NCBI RefSeq assembly: GCF_006351965.1
Contig: NZ_CP040932.1
Coordinates: 3,844,001-3,908,000, forward strand
Origin: Oceanicola sp. D3
GTDB lineage: Bacteria; Pseudomonadota; Alphaproteobacteria; Rhodobacterales; Rhodobacteraceae
Reading direction: 5' to 3'
DNA: 64,000 nt
Below the pieces are notes generated by a model that was not told the origin of the DNA, did no database searches, and worked only from the letters and a program-made list of their open reading frames with translations. A program made the position numbers and the translations under genes. Below are positions 41,990 to 50,784 of this stretch, piece by piece (the stretch's first letter is position 1; each line of letters opens with the position of its first letter).

Positions 41990-42360
41990 ACGACTGGACG
42001 GGCGTTGCGTGTTCTCCATATGTTCCCGCCATGCCAGCAGGTCGCCCACCCATCCGCGCTCACCCCAGTAAGCCCTTCCGCTCGAGCAAGGATGCGGCTG
42101 TGGATGGCCTGCTGCTGTTGATCCGTTGCAACCTGTGCCGTCGCGCGATCTATTCCACGCCGTCTGACCTGATGAAGATCGTTGATCCCCAGCACCCGCT
42201 GCACTTACCGCCCTTCCCATGTTCGCGCTGCGGCCAGACTGAATATGTGGAAATGAGACAGCACCGTCCCGCCCACGGCGACTATGGAAGAATTCCGATC
42301 AGAAAGCTGGAAAAAGTGGTCGAGGTGAAGATCTGGAAGAATGTCATGCTGGGTGATTGA
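41986..42360 (+). CDS. Zinc-ribbon-like protein coupled to SRAP
   Basis: A 124-residue protein. CNLC (about 48-51) and CSRC (79-82) form a likely zinc ribbon; the C-terminal 25 residues are basic (PIRKLEKVVEVKIWKN). Its ATG overlaps the SRAP stop, so the two are translated together and may act on the same DNA lesions. Function not recognised. Confidence 0.65.
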   Translation: MNDWTGVACSPYVPAMPAGRPPIRAHPSKPFRSSKDAAVDGLLLLIRCNLCRRAIYSTPSDLMKIVDPQHPLHLPPFPCSRCGQTEYVEMRQHRPAHGDYGRIPIRKLEKVVEVKIWKNVMLGD

Positions 42361-42512
42361 TAGCGAGCCGACTACCCTCCATTGCCATCCCTTCAAACCT
42401 GTTCTTCAAGGCGCTTTGACAGCCTACAAGATTCTGACAGAACCCCTCTTGCCATCCCCACTTAGTGACCGTAGAACCGCGTCACCCTGAGGGGCGGCGT
42501 CCCGCTCCCCGT

Positions 42513-42587
42513 GCCCGGGTAGCTCAGGGGTAGAGCAGTGGATTGAAAATCCTCGTGTCGGTGGTTCGATTCCGCCCCCGGGCACCA
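42513..42587 (+). tRNA. tRNA-Phe (GAA)
   Basis: Acceptor GCCCGGG/CCCGGGC, anticodon loop TTGAAAA (GAA), T-arm GGTGGTTCGATTCCGCC type, A73 and encoded CCA. An inverted, 3'-degenerate copy lies at 49903-49977; the glycan island lies between the two. Confidence 0.95.
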
Positions 42588-42927
42588 TCCTCACTAAGTC
42601 TAGGCAGTAGAATCTTGAACGACTTTGTGGCGGTCGCTCGCCGATACAAGCAAAGGTGGTAAACTTGGGCTTGTCTCTCTGCGATAAACAGTGTTTGCTG
42701 CACTGCAGCGAACTGGATTGGGATTCCGTTCCAAGCCGCTAGCGCAGCCCTTTACTACACCACGGCCCATATGCGTTTCGCGAGCTGGCAATGACTGGGA
42801 AGAAGATCAAGGGAAACTCTTTTGTGGATAAAATAGGGGCTTACGATATAAGCGCAACGCCAAGCGGAGATCACTGTAGCTTCGGATCCGTTGAGTCGAG
42901 TATGAAATTGATGTTCCAGATTTAGAG
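42588..42927. other. Non-coding stretch at the start of the glycan island
   Basis: 340 bases with no convincing gene; short frames here lack ribosome-binding sites. Base composition drops sharply after the tRNA. AT-rich sequence at about 42830-42880 (GATATAAG and TAAAAT motifs) may hold the island promoter, but I cannot fix boxes. Confidence 0.5.
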
Positions 42928-44091
42928 ATGATCATGAAAGCTTTGTTGGTCCACAGCGATTTGCGACAGTGCGGCGGCGCAGAGGATTATGCGAACGCCT
43001 TCAAGCGCGCTCTTGATGCAAATGGGTGGGAAACATCTATTCTCGACGTAAACGGGTTGTTTCAAGATGATCGACTAATCAAGGATTCAGCTTTTCTTCG
43101 GCTATTCCGAACCTTTCCACCCTTTAAATCCCTCTCCCTCCTAAAGTACGCAGCGGTATGCCGCTATATGCGGGTTCTTCGCATGGATCATGATCTGGTG
43201 GTATACACCTATGGCGAAGGCCCCAAAACCGCCTGTAAAACCGTACGCATCATGCATTGTCCGGCGTTATTTTCTACGCTAACCGAGATGCTCTCTTACC
43301 TCGGGGTCGACGGAACCAAAAAAATCTCGCTGCTGGGTAGAAAAATCTACGCTTGGATCTGCCGGATGATCGCGGCACCTTCCATCGCAGACGACCCGGA
43401 GACCATCACAGTCACAAACTCAGAATGGACCCGGGGGATTGTCTCTAGGGTTTGGGGGATAAGGAACACTCACGTCCTTTACCCACGCGTCGAGCTCGAC
43501 TTGGACGCGGACACCGCCTTACAGAAAAAGAACCGTTTTTCTTTCATATGCTTGGGTCGAATTGTCCCCAATAAGCGGCTTGAAGACGCCATCACCATTA
43601 TCGACCGCCTACGTGAACGTGGCTATGATTGCACGTTGGATATCGTAGGACGCGCCAACACCCGCTATGCTCAAGAACTGGCTCAAATCTGCAGACGCCA
43701 CCCAGCAGTCAACCTTCATCCAGACGCCTCCGACCCGCAAAAAACCGCATTGATTGCAAAGGCTCAGTTCGGATTACATTGCTATCGGAATGAACACTTC
43801 GGCATCGCGGTCGCTGAGATGCTTATGCTGGGCTGTATTCCGATCGTGTTCAACGGAGGAGGCGTCACCGAATTAGTCGAAGGCGTTCGCCAGCGTTATG
43901 CGGACCTTGATGAAGCGGTCAACAATATCTCCCAGCTTTTGGAACTGCCCGAGGACGAGCTGCAGAGCTTGTCAGAAGCACAAAAAGACAACAGAGCTCT
44001 GGCCCGTGCCGTGCAATTTGACAATGAAATCGCCGAGTTGATTCACGCAATCAGTTCAGATCTGAACGCTCGACACTTTCGGACAGCTTAG
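42928..44091 (+). CDS. GT4-type glycosyltransferase
   Basis: A 387-residue GT-B fold enzyme. N-terminal acceptor domain: VHSDLRQCGGAEDYANAF; C-terminal nucleotide-sugar domain: FICLGRIVPNKRLEDAITII, then DIVGRA, and the E(x7)E-type motif near FGIAVAEMLMLGCIPIVFNG. It adds a hexose to the lipid-linked repeat unit. A second ATG at 42934 is possible. First gene of a six-gene rightward glycan operon; codon use is less GC-rich than the host genes. Confidence 0.85.
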   Translation: MIMKALLVHSDLRQCGGAEDYANAFKRALDANGWETSILDVNGLFQDDRLIKDSAFLRLFRTFPPFKSLSLLKYAAVCRYMRVLRMDHDLVVYTYGEGPKTACKTVRIMHCPALFSTLTEMLSYLGVDGTKKISLLGRKIYAWICRMIAAPSIADDPETITVTNSEWTRGIVSRVWGIRNTHVLYPRVELDLDADTALQKKNRFSFICLGRIVPNKRLEDAITIIDRLRERGYDCTLDIVGRANTRYAQELAQICRRHPAVNLHPDASDPQKTALIAKAQFGLHCYRNEHFGIAVAEMLMLGCIPIVFNGGGVTELVEGVRQRYADLDEAVNNISQLLELPEDELQSLSEAQKDNRALARAVQFDNEIAELIHAISSDLNARHFRTA

Positions 44092-44100
44092 GTTCTTGCT

Positions 44101-45129
44101 ATGAAAGCCACACTTAGACGGGTCACGATTGTCGTGCCAACTTACAACGAAGAAAAACACATCGCCCGGACGATTGGGATGCTGTCCCGCGACGATGGAT
44201 TTCAGGACTACGATGTCATTGTCTGTGACGGCGATAGCTTGGATGGCACGGTTGAGGCGGCGAAAATGCTAGGATATCCAAATTTGGAAATTGTCCGGAA
44301 TGCGCAACGCACCCAAGCGGCGGCTGTAAACTTGGCCGCTGAGATGGCCTGGGACAGGGCAAACAGGCAGCCAGCCTATCTAGTCAGAATCGACGCGCAC
44401 AGTGTCTATCCCATGAATTTTGTGAAGTCGCTGATCGCTACGGCCGAGATCCATGGAGCCGACAGTGTGGTTGTGCCGATGCATACGGTTGAGGGAAACA
44501 ACGTTCAAAAGGCCGCCCATGTGTTGTTCAACAGCTGGCTCGGAAATGGTGGTGCCGCACACCGGGCGCATTCTACCAGTCAATGGGTCGATCACGGCCA
44601 CCACGCCTTGTTTCGGTTGGAGGCCTTTCTGGATGTCAACGGCTATGACGAGAGCTTCATTGCCAACGAGGATGCGGAACTGGACCATCGCCTGACCAGG
44701 GCCGGGTATAGGATCTATCTTGATGGTGACAACTCGATCGGCTACATACCCAGAGATTCTATCGCCAGCACTTGGAAGCAGATGCGGCGCAATGGCTTCT
44801 ACAGATTGAAAAATCTTGCAAAGCACGCCGTCACACCCAAATTGCGACAGTTGCTGCCGATTTTGGTCCTTCCATTCCTGCTAGGTGTCCTATTTCTGAC
44901 CCTGATAGTTTCGCCGGCGTTTCTCACCTTGTCACTGGCGTATTTCGCACCTGTTGCGCTGCTGGCTTGGCGGGATTGCGGGCGGTTTGGATTCTCCTCC
45001 CCGCACCTGCGGTTCACCACCTTCCTGCTGGCGATTGCAACCCACACCGGTTTCAGTTTCGGCGCTGCGGAATTTGCAGTTTCACATTGCCGGACCCTAC
45101 TATCCGCCCGGACCGGAGTCGCCAAATGA
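44101..45129 (+). CDS. GT2-type glycosyltransferase (ExoA-like)
   Basis: A 342-residue GT-A enzyme. N-terminal VVPTYNEEKHIARTIGML, metal site region VIVCDGDSLDGT, DAHS (RIDAHSVYP), acceptor motif EDAELDHRLTRAGYRIY, and a C-terminal membrane part (LLPILVLPFLLGVLFLTLIV, then a second span) as in succinoglycan ExoA. Starts ten bases after the GT4 stop; the last four bases overlap the next gene. Confidence 0.88.
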   Translation: MKATLRRVTIVVPTYNEEKHIARTIGMLSRDDGFQDYDVIVCDGDSLDGTVEAAKMLGYPNLEIVRNAQRTQAAAVNLAAEMAWDRANRQPAYLVRIDAHSVYPMNFVKSLIATAEIHGADSVVVPMHTVEGNNVQKAAHVLFNSWLGNGGAAHRAHSTSQWVDHGHHALFRLEAFLDVNGYDESFIANEDAELDHRLTRAGYRIYLDGDNSIGYIPRDSIASTWKQMRRNGFYRLKNLAKHAVTPKLRQLLPILVLPFLLGVLFLTLIVSPAFLTLSLAYFAPVALLAWRDCGRFGFSSPHLRFTTFLLAIATHTGFSFGAAEFAVSHCRTLLSARTGVAK

Positions 45130-46058
45130 ACACTCCTGCCGCGATCCCGGGTCAGAAGATCGCAAACCTGTTCTTGGTCGCGGCGCCGCGCTCCGGTTCG
45201 ACTCAGCTCAGCGCTTGGCTCGAATCTCACCCGGATATCTCGAGCAGCCCGATAAAGGAGCCAAACTACTTCTCCAACCACGAGTTTTCCGAGGAATACG
45301 TCAGAGAGCATCAGCTCAATGACGTGGACCCAGCAGATTATGTCGCCCGCCGCAAAAACTATCGGATGCAGTTTGCCGTATTCCGCACGCCTGAACAGTA
45401 CAGTTATCTGTTTGAGGCGATGGATACACGTTGGCGCTTAGATGCCTCCACGACATATCTGCATTGCCCGGAGGCTGCAGACAAAATTCGCGCGACGGCG
45501 CCAGACGCCAAGATCGTAATCTTACTGCGCGACCCGGTCGCCCGCGCACGGTCCCACTACCTGCTGCAGCACCGCATCGGCCGAAACGTTCCGCAGATCG
45601 CCCGGCAGCTACAGCTGGAGCAAGGTGGTCAGCTAGAAATCCCGGGCCACTTTCTCTTGCGCCCCAGCGAGGTCACGGAATCGGTGGCCCGCTATACTCG
45701 GGCTTTTGGCAACAATGCTCTAATAGTCTTCGCTGAAGATATGTTCGCACACCCACAGAGAATACTGCAGAGGATCTCAGCCTTCCTCGGGCTTGAAAGC
45801 GCCTTTGACATTTCGGTTGAAGCTGCCAACGGAACCGCCCTGCCTCGGTTCCATCGGCTGAATGAGTACCTTCACAGCTCCGGCCTGTTGCTTCTGCTGC
45901 GCCGCCAGGTGCCCAAGTCCGTGAAACAAAGGCTTTCCCGGGTCTATTATAGGAAATCCGATGGTGACCTAATTAGCCAGCTAGATGAGGACGCCTTGCG
46001 CGCCGCACTGCAGCATCAGGCCCTGGCCTATGAGGCTATGAAGAACCATGCGGCTTAG
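45126..46058 (+). CDS. Sulfotransferase (PAPS-dependent)
   Basis: A 310-residue protein with the 5'-phosphosulfate loop VAAPRSGSTQLSAWL (18-32) and the 3'-phosphate site IVILLRDPVARARSHYLLQ. It transfers sulfate from PAPS to a hydroxyl, here probably of the glycan made by the neighbours. ATG at 45126 overlaps the GT2 stop (ATGA); its own end overlaps the Wzy-like gene by 11 bases. Confidence 0.9.
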   Translation: MNTPAAIPGQKIANLFLVAAPRSGSTQLSAWLESHPDISSSPIKEPNYFSNHEFSEEYVREHQLNDVDPADYVARRKNYRMQFAVFRTPEQYSYLFEAMDTRWRLDASTTYLHCPEAADKIRATAPDAKIVILLRDPVARARSHYLLQHRIGRNVPQIARQLQLEQGGQLEIPGHFLLRPSEVTESVARYTRAFGNNALIVFAEDMFAHPQRILQRISAFLGLESAFDISVEAANGTALPRFHRLNEYLHSSGLLLLLRRQVPKSVKQRLSRVYYRKSDGDLISQLDEDALRAALQHQALAYEAMKNHAA

Positions 46059-47349
46059 GCGTTCCGGCCCTCTTGGATGGTTTGTCGGGGCCGCGGGGGC
46101 CTTCCTGTGGCTGCCAGGCCTGGCGCTGCCGGTCGGTGGCGTGTTCCTGCAGCCCTTGGACCTGATCACCTGCGCAAGTTGCCTGATCGCCATTTGGTAC
46201 ATCACGAGAATTGACCGCTGCAGCTTTATTGTGCTTCTAACAGCAAACCTTTCTTGGGTGTTTGGAACCCTAAATAACGGGGCGCTCCCGGTTGCTGCCT
46301 ATTACTTCGTTTTCGTGAATATTTTCTCGGTATTGATCGCCGCCGCACTGTCGGCGCCAACAGGGCAGCGAGCCTTCGTTTCCCTGTTCATGGTTGGTGG
46401 TTATGTGTCCCACCTTCTGGCCTTTTTACAGTTCGCGATCGGGGCCGAAAACTTGGATTTTCGAAACAATCTCAACTTCAGCCTGCCCCCGCAATACGGA
46501 CGTGCCTTTGCTCTGCTTCCCGAAGTATCGCTATTTGCCGCGATGAGTATCCCTTTCATCATCATCCTGGTAGCCAGGGCGGTCTCAATTAAAGGGCGGG
46601 TCGTCATCAGTCCGTTGCCGTTCCTGATGTTATGCCTAGCCATATTTAACATGGCCGTCACCCGGTCAACTTCGGTGCTTGTGATCTTCCCGGTTGTTGC
46701 CATCTACGCCTTTGTTGAGGGCCGCAGATTGACCGCAAACACGCTCTTTAAGCTTGCGCTGATCCTGCTAGTGATTGGCTTGGTCATTTTGGTCTTTGTC
46801 CTCACCTTCTACGCTGAGCGGCTGGGGGCAAATGCCTCGGCAGGACGCAGCGCAGACATTCGCTACGCCTCAGTAGTCGCCGCCGCCAGGTACTTCTTAG
46901 AAGGCAATATCATGGGGGTTGGTCTCGGCAACAACTCTGAGGTTGCGGTCCTCTATCTGCTGATCGTCCGCGAACTGGGGCTGGCCGTCGACCTCAACGC
47001 TATCGGTGTAAATTCCTTCCTGATCTCGCGAGTCTTCGAGGAGGGACTCCTAGGGCTGCTGCAAATTTTGCTTTCCCTGTATTTCCTGGCTCAGGTGTTG
47101 CGCACCAGCTTTCCAGCTCCCAAGAACCTGAAGGTACTGCTGCTGTCCTTTTTCCTCAGCGCTGTCTTTGTGGCCGGCTACCGGGGTCTCTACGAGTACT
47201 GGCTGGTGCTAATTGTGCCGGCCGCCCTGTGGAGCGTCGCCCGCCAACAGAACACAGCCAGTTCCAAAAGATGGCCGGATCAACAAACGCCCGGCGTATC
47301 TGATATGAAAACCAACTCAGGAAGTTTGAACTTAGGGAGAATATGGTGA
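46048..47349 (+). CDS. O-antigen polymerase / ligase-like membrane protein (Wzy-like)
   Basis: A 433-residue protein with about ten or more membrane helices and one long periplasmic loop (about 265-320, with GRSADIRYASVVAAARYFLE and MGVGLGN) as in Wzy/WaaL proteins. The GVGLGN motif is a hallmark of the family. It joins repeat units into polymer. Last seven bases overlap the second sulfotransferase. Confidence 0.82.
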   Translation: MRLRRSGPLGWFVGAAGAFLWLPGLALPVGGVFLQPLDLITCASCLIAIWYITRIDRCSFIVLLTANLSWVFGTLNNGALPVAAYYFVFVNIFSVLIAAALSAPTGQRAFVSLFMVGGYVSHLLAFLQFAIGAENLDFRNNLNFSLPPQYGRAFALLPEVSLFAAMSIPFIIILVARAVSIKGRVVISPLPFLMLCLAIFNMAVTRSTSVLVIFPVVAIYAFVEGRRLTANTLFKLALILLVIGLVILVFVLTFYAERLGANASAGRSADIRYASVVAAARYFLEGNIMGVGLGNNSEVAVLYLLIVRELGLAVDLNAIGVNSFLISRVFEEGLLGLLQILLSLYFLAQVLRTSFPAPKNLKVLLLSFFLSAVFVAGYRGLYEYWLVLIVPAALWSVARQQNTASSKRWPDQQTPGVSDMKTNSGSLNLGRIW

Positions 47350-48026
47350 TCATTTCCCACAGCAAGAAGTTTATCTTTTTTTCCAACCCAAAGACTGGAT
47401 CTGAATCCGTACGTGACATGTTAAATGAGTACAATGAGGAGCCTGTAGGAGTATATCGTACCCGTAGTCGGGAAACTCCCTTTTACTCTCACATGTCACC
47501 ACGTGATACCCAGAAAGTATTTCGAGAAAGGGGGCTGAATTTTGATTCATATTTCAAGTTCACATTTGTTCGAAATCCGTATAGGAGGCTAGTCTCTCTA
47601 TATGAGATGATCATCGAAGTAGATGGCGTCGAAAAAATGAAGCGCCGCCTCGGTTTTCAGCCGGTTGCGTTTTCCCGATGGCTTCGCGGAATTGACACAA
47701 AGGGTCACGGTGGCGGTGGCCGGAGGCATCAAAAATGGCGTCAGTACGGCACTTGGTCCATTGATGCTTGGGAGGCAGGGGCTAATGGGCGCCCAGCCGT
47801 GGACGAGGTCATCAAGTTAGAAGACATCAAAGAAAAATTGCCCGATCTTTTCCAACGAATTGGTGTCGAATTGCGTGACTCCATCACCCACAACAATCGG
47901 CGCGTTGCGAAAGATCCCTTGGATTACTACAAGCCCAAGGACATTGAACTGGTCCGGCAGAAATACCAAAGCGATCTAACCCGATTTCGCTATGAATTCG
48001 GAAACGCTGAAGACTTGAAAGCGTGA
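47343..48026 (+). CDS. Sulfotransferase family 2 protein
   Basis: A 227-residue enzyme: 5'-phosphosulfate loop FSNPKTGSESVRDML (13-27) and 3' site FKFTFVRNPYRRLVSLYEM. It is distinct from the first sulfotransferase and closer to the chondroitin/heparan-type (Sulfotransfer_2) family. Good AGGGAG upstream. Two sulfotransferases in one operon imply sulfation at two positions. Confidence 0.85.
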   Translation: MVIISHSKKFIFFSNPKTGSESVRDMLNEYNEEPVGVYRTRSRETPFYSHMSPRDTQKVFRERGLNFDSYFKFTFVRNPYRRLVSLYEMIIEVDGVEKMKRRLGFQPVAFSRWLRGIDTKGHGGGGRRHQKWRQYGTWSIDAWEAGANGRPAVDEVIKLEDIKEKLPDLFQRIGVELRDSITHNNRRVAKDPLDYYKPKDIELVRQKYQSDLTRFRYEFGNAEDLKA

Positions 48027-48252
48027 ATACTCCCCTGAATCTGGACGAAAGTGAGAATTCTGGGCGGTTCTGGATGTCAGGAGGAAGGCGTGTCCTGCTC
48101 CCTCGAATTTCATTAGTGACCACGCACTTTTGCGGGTCGCCGGGTTGTTCCCGACTCGGGAAAACGAAATTTCCATCAGGCAGCAAGACAACAAGGCAAC
48201 CAGACAGTCCGCGCAGACTGAAATTTAGTTTTCCCTGTTGGAGACTTTGCTA

Positions 48253-49563
48253 GTGAACATGCCGCCTCTTGTCAGAAGGCTTTTAAGCGGTGCGCTTACA
48301 GCTTTTGTGCTGAAGTGTTCAGGTGCCGTACTATCCTACGCCATGTTTGTGGTACTGGCTCGGGCAATGACATTTTCCGAGTTTGGAAGTTTTAGCTTTG
48401 TCTTCAGTATCTCGAGCCTCATGGGTGTGGTTGTTCTTGCAGGACAGCAGCAGCTTATTCTTCGCGTTTTGCCAACCATGCACATGTTGAAAGACAGCAG
48501 ACAAGTCCCGCACCTCATCATTTTCTCTGTTCACAGGATGTCGCTTGTCTTTGTTATGACTTCGGCGGGACTTTTTCTGTCGCAGTTTGTTTTTACTTGG
48601 TCGGTGGATGGTTCGCTGTTTCCCTCCATAGCGCTTGCGGCGGCCCTGGCGCTGACCGAGTTTTTATCGTCGGTGCTGCGAGTCAAAGGAAGACTAGCAC
48701 TGGCGATTGCGCCGCGCGACATAGCCTGGCGTTTACTGATTATCCTGTATTGCCTTGCGGTTTTGCACTTGAGTTGGGCAACTCCAACCGCCACTCAAGC
48801 GCTCTCAGTCTCAGCGGCTGCGCTGTGGTGCCTTTGCGTTGTTCAGCTGTTCTTTTGCGGCAGATGGCCCGGGCACTGGTTGTCTACGATGTTCCAAAGC
48901 TCCCGTCATGCGGACTGGTCAATAATGTCCCGCTATTTCTGGCTTACGTCGACTCTGAATTTTGTGGGCCCCACACTGTCAGTGATCATTATTGGAGTGA
49001 TGATTGGCAAGGAAGATACGGGCCCGTTATTCGCCGCGCTCAAAACGGCTCAAGTGATGAGCCTGGCTCTTTTGGCGGCCAATATTATTGCGTCGCCCTT
49101 GATCTCAAAAGCTGTTTCTGAAGAAGATCTAGAAGCAGTCCAAGAAATTTGCCGCTTTACATCTTTGCTGGCGGGCATAACCGCGTGCGCCGGTTTCTTC
49201 ACATTGCTCATTTGGGGCAGTGAGATTCTGCGCATTTTCGGCGCGGGGTTTTCCCAAGCCTATCTACCGCTGGTCATCATGGCCTTTGGCTTTGCCGTCA
49301 ACGGGCTGAACGGATCCAGTGGGGTCCTTTTGGGCATGTCCGGCCACGAAAAAGCCATCGCGCGCATTTTTGTGGTTTGCAATGGGATCTCTCTGTTGAC
49401 CCTGCCCGTGTTTTGCTGGTTCGGAGGCACCCTTGGCGCCGCTCTTTCGGTGGCGCTGACATCCATTTCCTGGAACCTCTGGAGTCTAGTTTACTGTCGG
49501 CGCCATCTTGGGGTCGATCCCAGCGTGCTGTCCTTCATCTTCCCTCCTAAAAGCCCCGCCTGA
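48253..49563 (+). CDS. Polysaccharide flippase (Wzx-like)
   Basis: A 436-residue MOP-superfamily exporter with about twelve membrane helices. N-terminal part VVLARAMTFSEFGSFSFVFS is a hallmark of these proteins. It moves the lipid-linked repeat unit across the inner membrane. GGAG lies nine bases before a GTG at 48253; an ATG at 48259 is an alternative. The 226 bases before it have no clear gene, although a frame from 48023 is open. Confidence 0.85.
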   Translation: MNMPPLVRRLLSGALTAFVLKCSGAVLSYAMFVVLARAMTFSEFGSFSFVFSISSLMGVVVLAGQQQLILRVLPTMHMLKDSRQVPHLIIFSVHRMSLVFVMTSAGLFLSQFVFTWSVDGSLFPSIALAAALALTEFLSSVLRVKGRLALAIAPRDIAWRLLIILYCLAVLHLSWATPTATQALSVSAAALWCLCVVQLFFCGRWPGHWLSTMFQSSRHADWSIMSRYFWLTSTLNFVGPTLSVIIIGVMIGKEDTGPLFAALKTAQVMSLALLAANIIASPLISKAVSEEDLEAVQEICRFTSLLAGITACAGFFTLLIWGSEILRIFGAGFSQAYLPLVIMAFGFAVNGLNGSSGVLLGMSGHEKAIARIFVVCNGISLLTLPVFCWFGGTLGAALSVALTSISWNLWSLVYCRRHLGVDPSVLSFIFPPKSPA

Positions 49564-50278
49564 ATCCAGCCCGGCATTGGCCCGGGCAGGATATTTCTAC
49601 AGGTTTACCCTGAGGCGCACGCAACTCACCGACGCGCTCAAGGCTGGTAGAGCCACCGCCCATTCAGGCCTCATAAAGTCAATATGTTGAGATACTTACG
49701 GGAAAAGCCAACCCGCTAGATCGAGTTCTATTCCTCCGGTAACCCCAAGACCGATTTCCCCTAATACCTACACCCCAAACGCCGCCAACCTCAGTGGGGG
49801 CAGAAACTCAAGACGGTCCCCCGCTACCAAGTCTCCCTTCACGACAATAGTTGAAGACGGCACCCCCAACAGCGCCCGAACGACGCACATCGCTGCGCGA
49901 TGCACTGGGTCGGGGCGGAATCGAACCACCGACGCGAGGATCTTCAATCCACTGCTCTCCCCCTGAGCTGCCCGGGCACGGGGAGCGGCGTGCCGCTGCT
50001 TGGGGAGGCGCGGTTCCACGGTCAGTCAGGGGGATAGTTGCAGATTCTTGCGCGGCGATCGGGTGGTCGGGTCTGGGGGTGCACGGGCGGCAAAGGTTTC
50101 AGGCGAGGAGGCTGACGAACTCGGTGGGTTGGGCTTCGCTCTCCTGCCGATGTGATGGGCTTGGTTGCCCGGCTTGGCCTGCGCGCCTGCCGGCCTGCCG
50201 AGCGCATCGTCGAGGCGTGACGCCGGCAAGGGGCCTTGACGCCTCGGGGGGCTCAGGCATGCCGCGCATGGCGCAGCT
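49564..50278. other. Non-coding right flank of the glycan island
   Basis: About 715 bases with no intact gene. It contains the degenerate tRNA-Phe copy (49903-49977, other strand), a GC-rich repeat-like stretch after it and remnants that I cannot assign. Composition returns to the host level at about 49.9 kb, which marks the island end. Confidence 0.6.
49903..49977 (-). pseudogene. Degenerate tRNA-Phe copy
   Basis: On the minus strand, the first 66 bases match tRNA-Phe (42513-42587) at all but four places, including the GAA anticodon; 11 bases of 5' flank (CCGCTCCCCGT) match too. The final nine bases differ (GACCCAGTG in place of CGGGCACCA), so the acceptor stem cannot form and no CCA exists. 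It is inverted relative to the intact gene. Confidence 0.85.
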
Positions 50279-50537
50279 TCACGCGCCGGTCTTGCCAGTC
50301 AGAACGTTGAGGTTGGCCAGAAAGCGCCGCAGCATCCCGGTAAACTGCTCGATCTCCTCCTTGCTGTAGCCGTCGAGGAGGATGCGCTGGCGCTCCAGCG
50401 CTTCACGGAGCACTTCGCCGTGAAGTGCCCGGCCTTCCTGTGTCAGCCACCATCCACGACTGCGCCCGTTCGCGTGGAGTTCGCCCTTTGTCACGAGCTT
50501 GCGCTCTTCCAATCGGCCGATGCAGCGGCTTACACGC
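50279..50537 (-). pseudogene. MarR-family regulator, C-terminal fragment
   Basis: The leftward frame encodes the second half of a MarR regulator: SRCIGRLEERKLVTKGEL, RSRGWWLTQEGRALHGEV and a helical dimer end. The upstream part of the frame, up to 50770, is unrelated sequence (antisense of a cytochrome P450 fragment). The N-terminal wing and dimer helix are missing, so it is a remnant. Confidence 0.7.
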
Positions 50538-50701
50538 GTCCCGAGCAATGGCAGGCGATCGCAAAAGATCCGGCACAGGCCAAGAACGCCGTGGAAGAGG
50601 GTTTGCGCTACGCGTCTTCGGTGGTGGCGTGGCGACGCAGGGCGAAGGAACCGGTTACGGTGGGCGGCGTCGATCTGCCCGCCGGACGGCACGCGCACTA
50701 A
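50531..50701 (+). pseudogene. Cytochrome P450 fragment
   Basis: The frame reads YTRPEQWQAIAKDPAQAKNA, VEEGLRYASSVVAWRRRAKE and VTVGGVDLPAGR, the K-helix (ExxR as EEGLR) and following strands of a P450. The rest of the gene, with the haem Cys, is absent. It is joined directly to the MarR fragment. Confidence 0.75.
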
Positions 50702-50784
50702 TGTAACCGCAGCGCCCGGCACGCCGGTGCAGTACGTTGCCGTGCCACACCACCTCCCCACAGAGCGCAAACTGAAACGCCCTG

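Noticed and set aside
42513-42587. tRNA-Phe as the right attachment site of the prophage
   Set aside because: Its 3' end (CCCGGGCACCA) differs from the tRNA-Met 3' end (CTCCGCTACCA) over the region that would be exchanged.
42600-42791. A 63-codon leftward frame after tRNA-Phe
   Set aside because: No ribosome-binding site, and no similarity pattern; GC profile is that of non-coding sequence.
48023-48253. A 76-codon frame between the second sulfotransferase and the flippase
   Set aside because: GTG start overlaps the previous stop, but the product is Ser/Arg/Pro-rich without domain pattern; left as intergenic.
49903-49977. A second functional tRNA-Phe
   Set aside because: The 3' side of the acceptor stem is replaced and CCA is missing, so it cannot fold or be charged; treated as a pseudogene.
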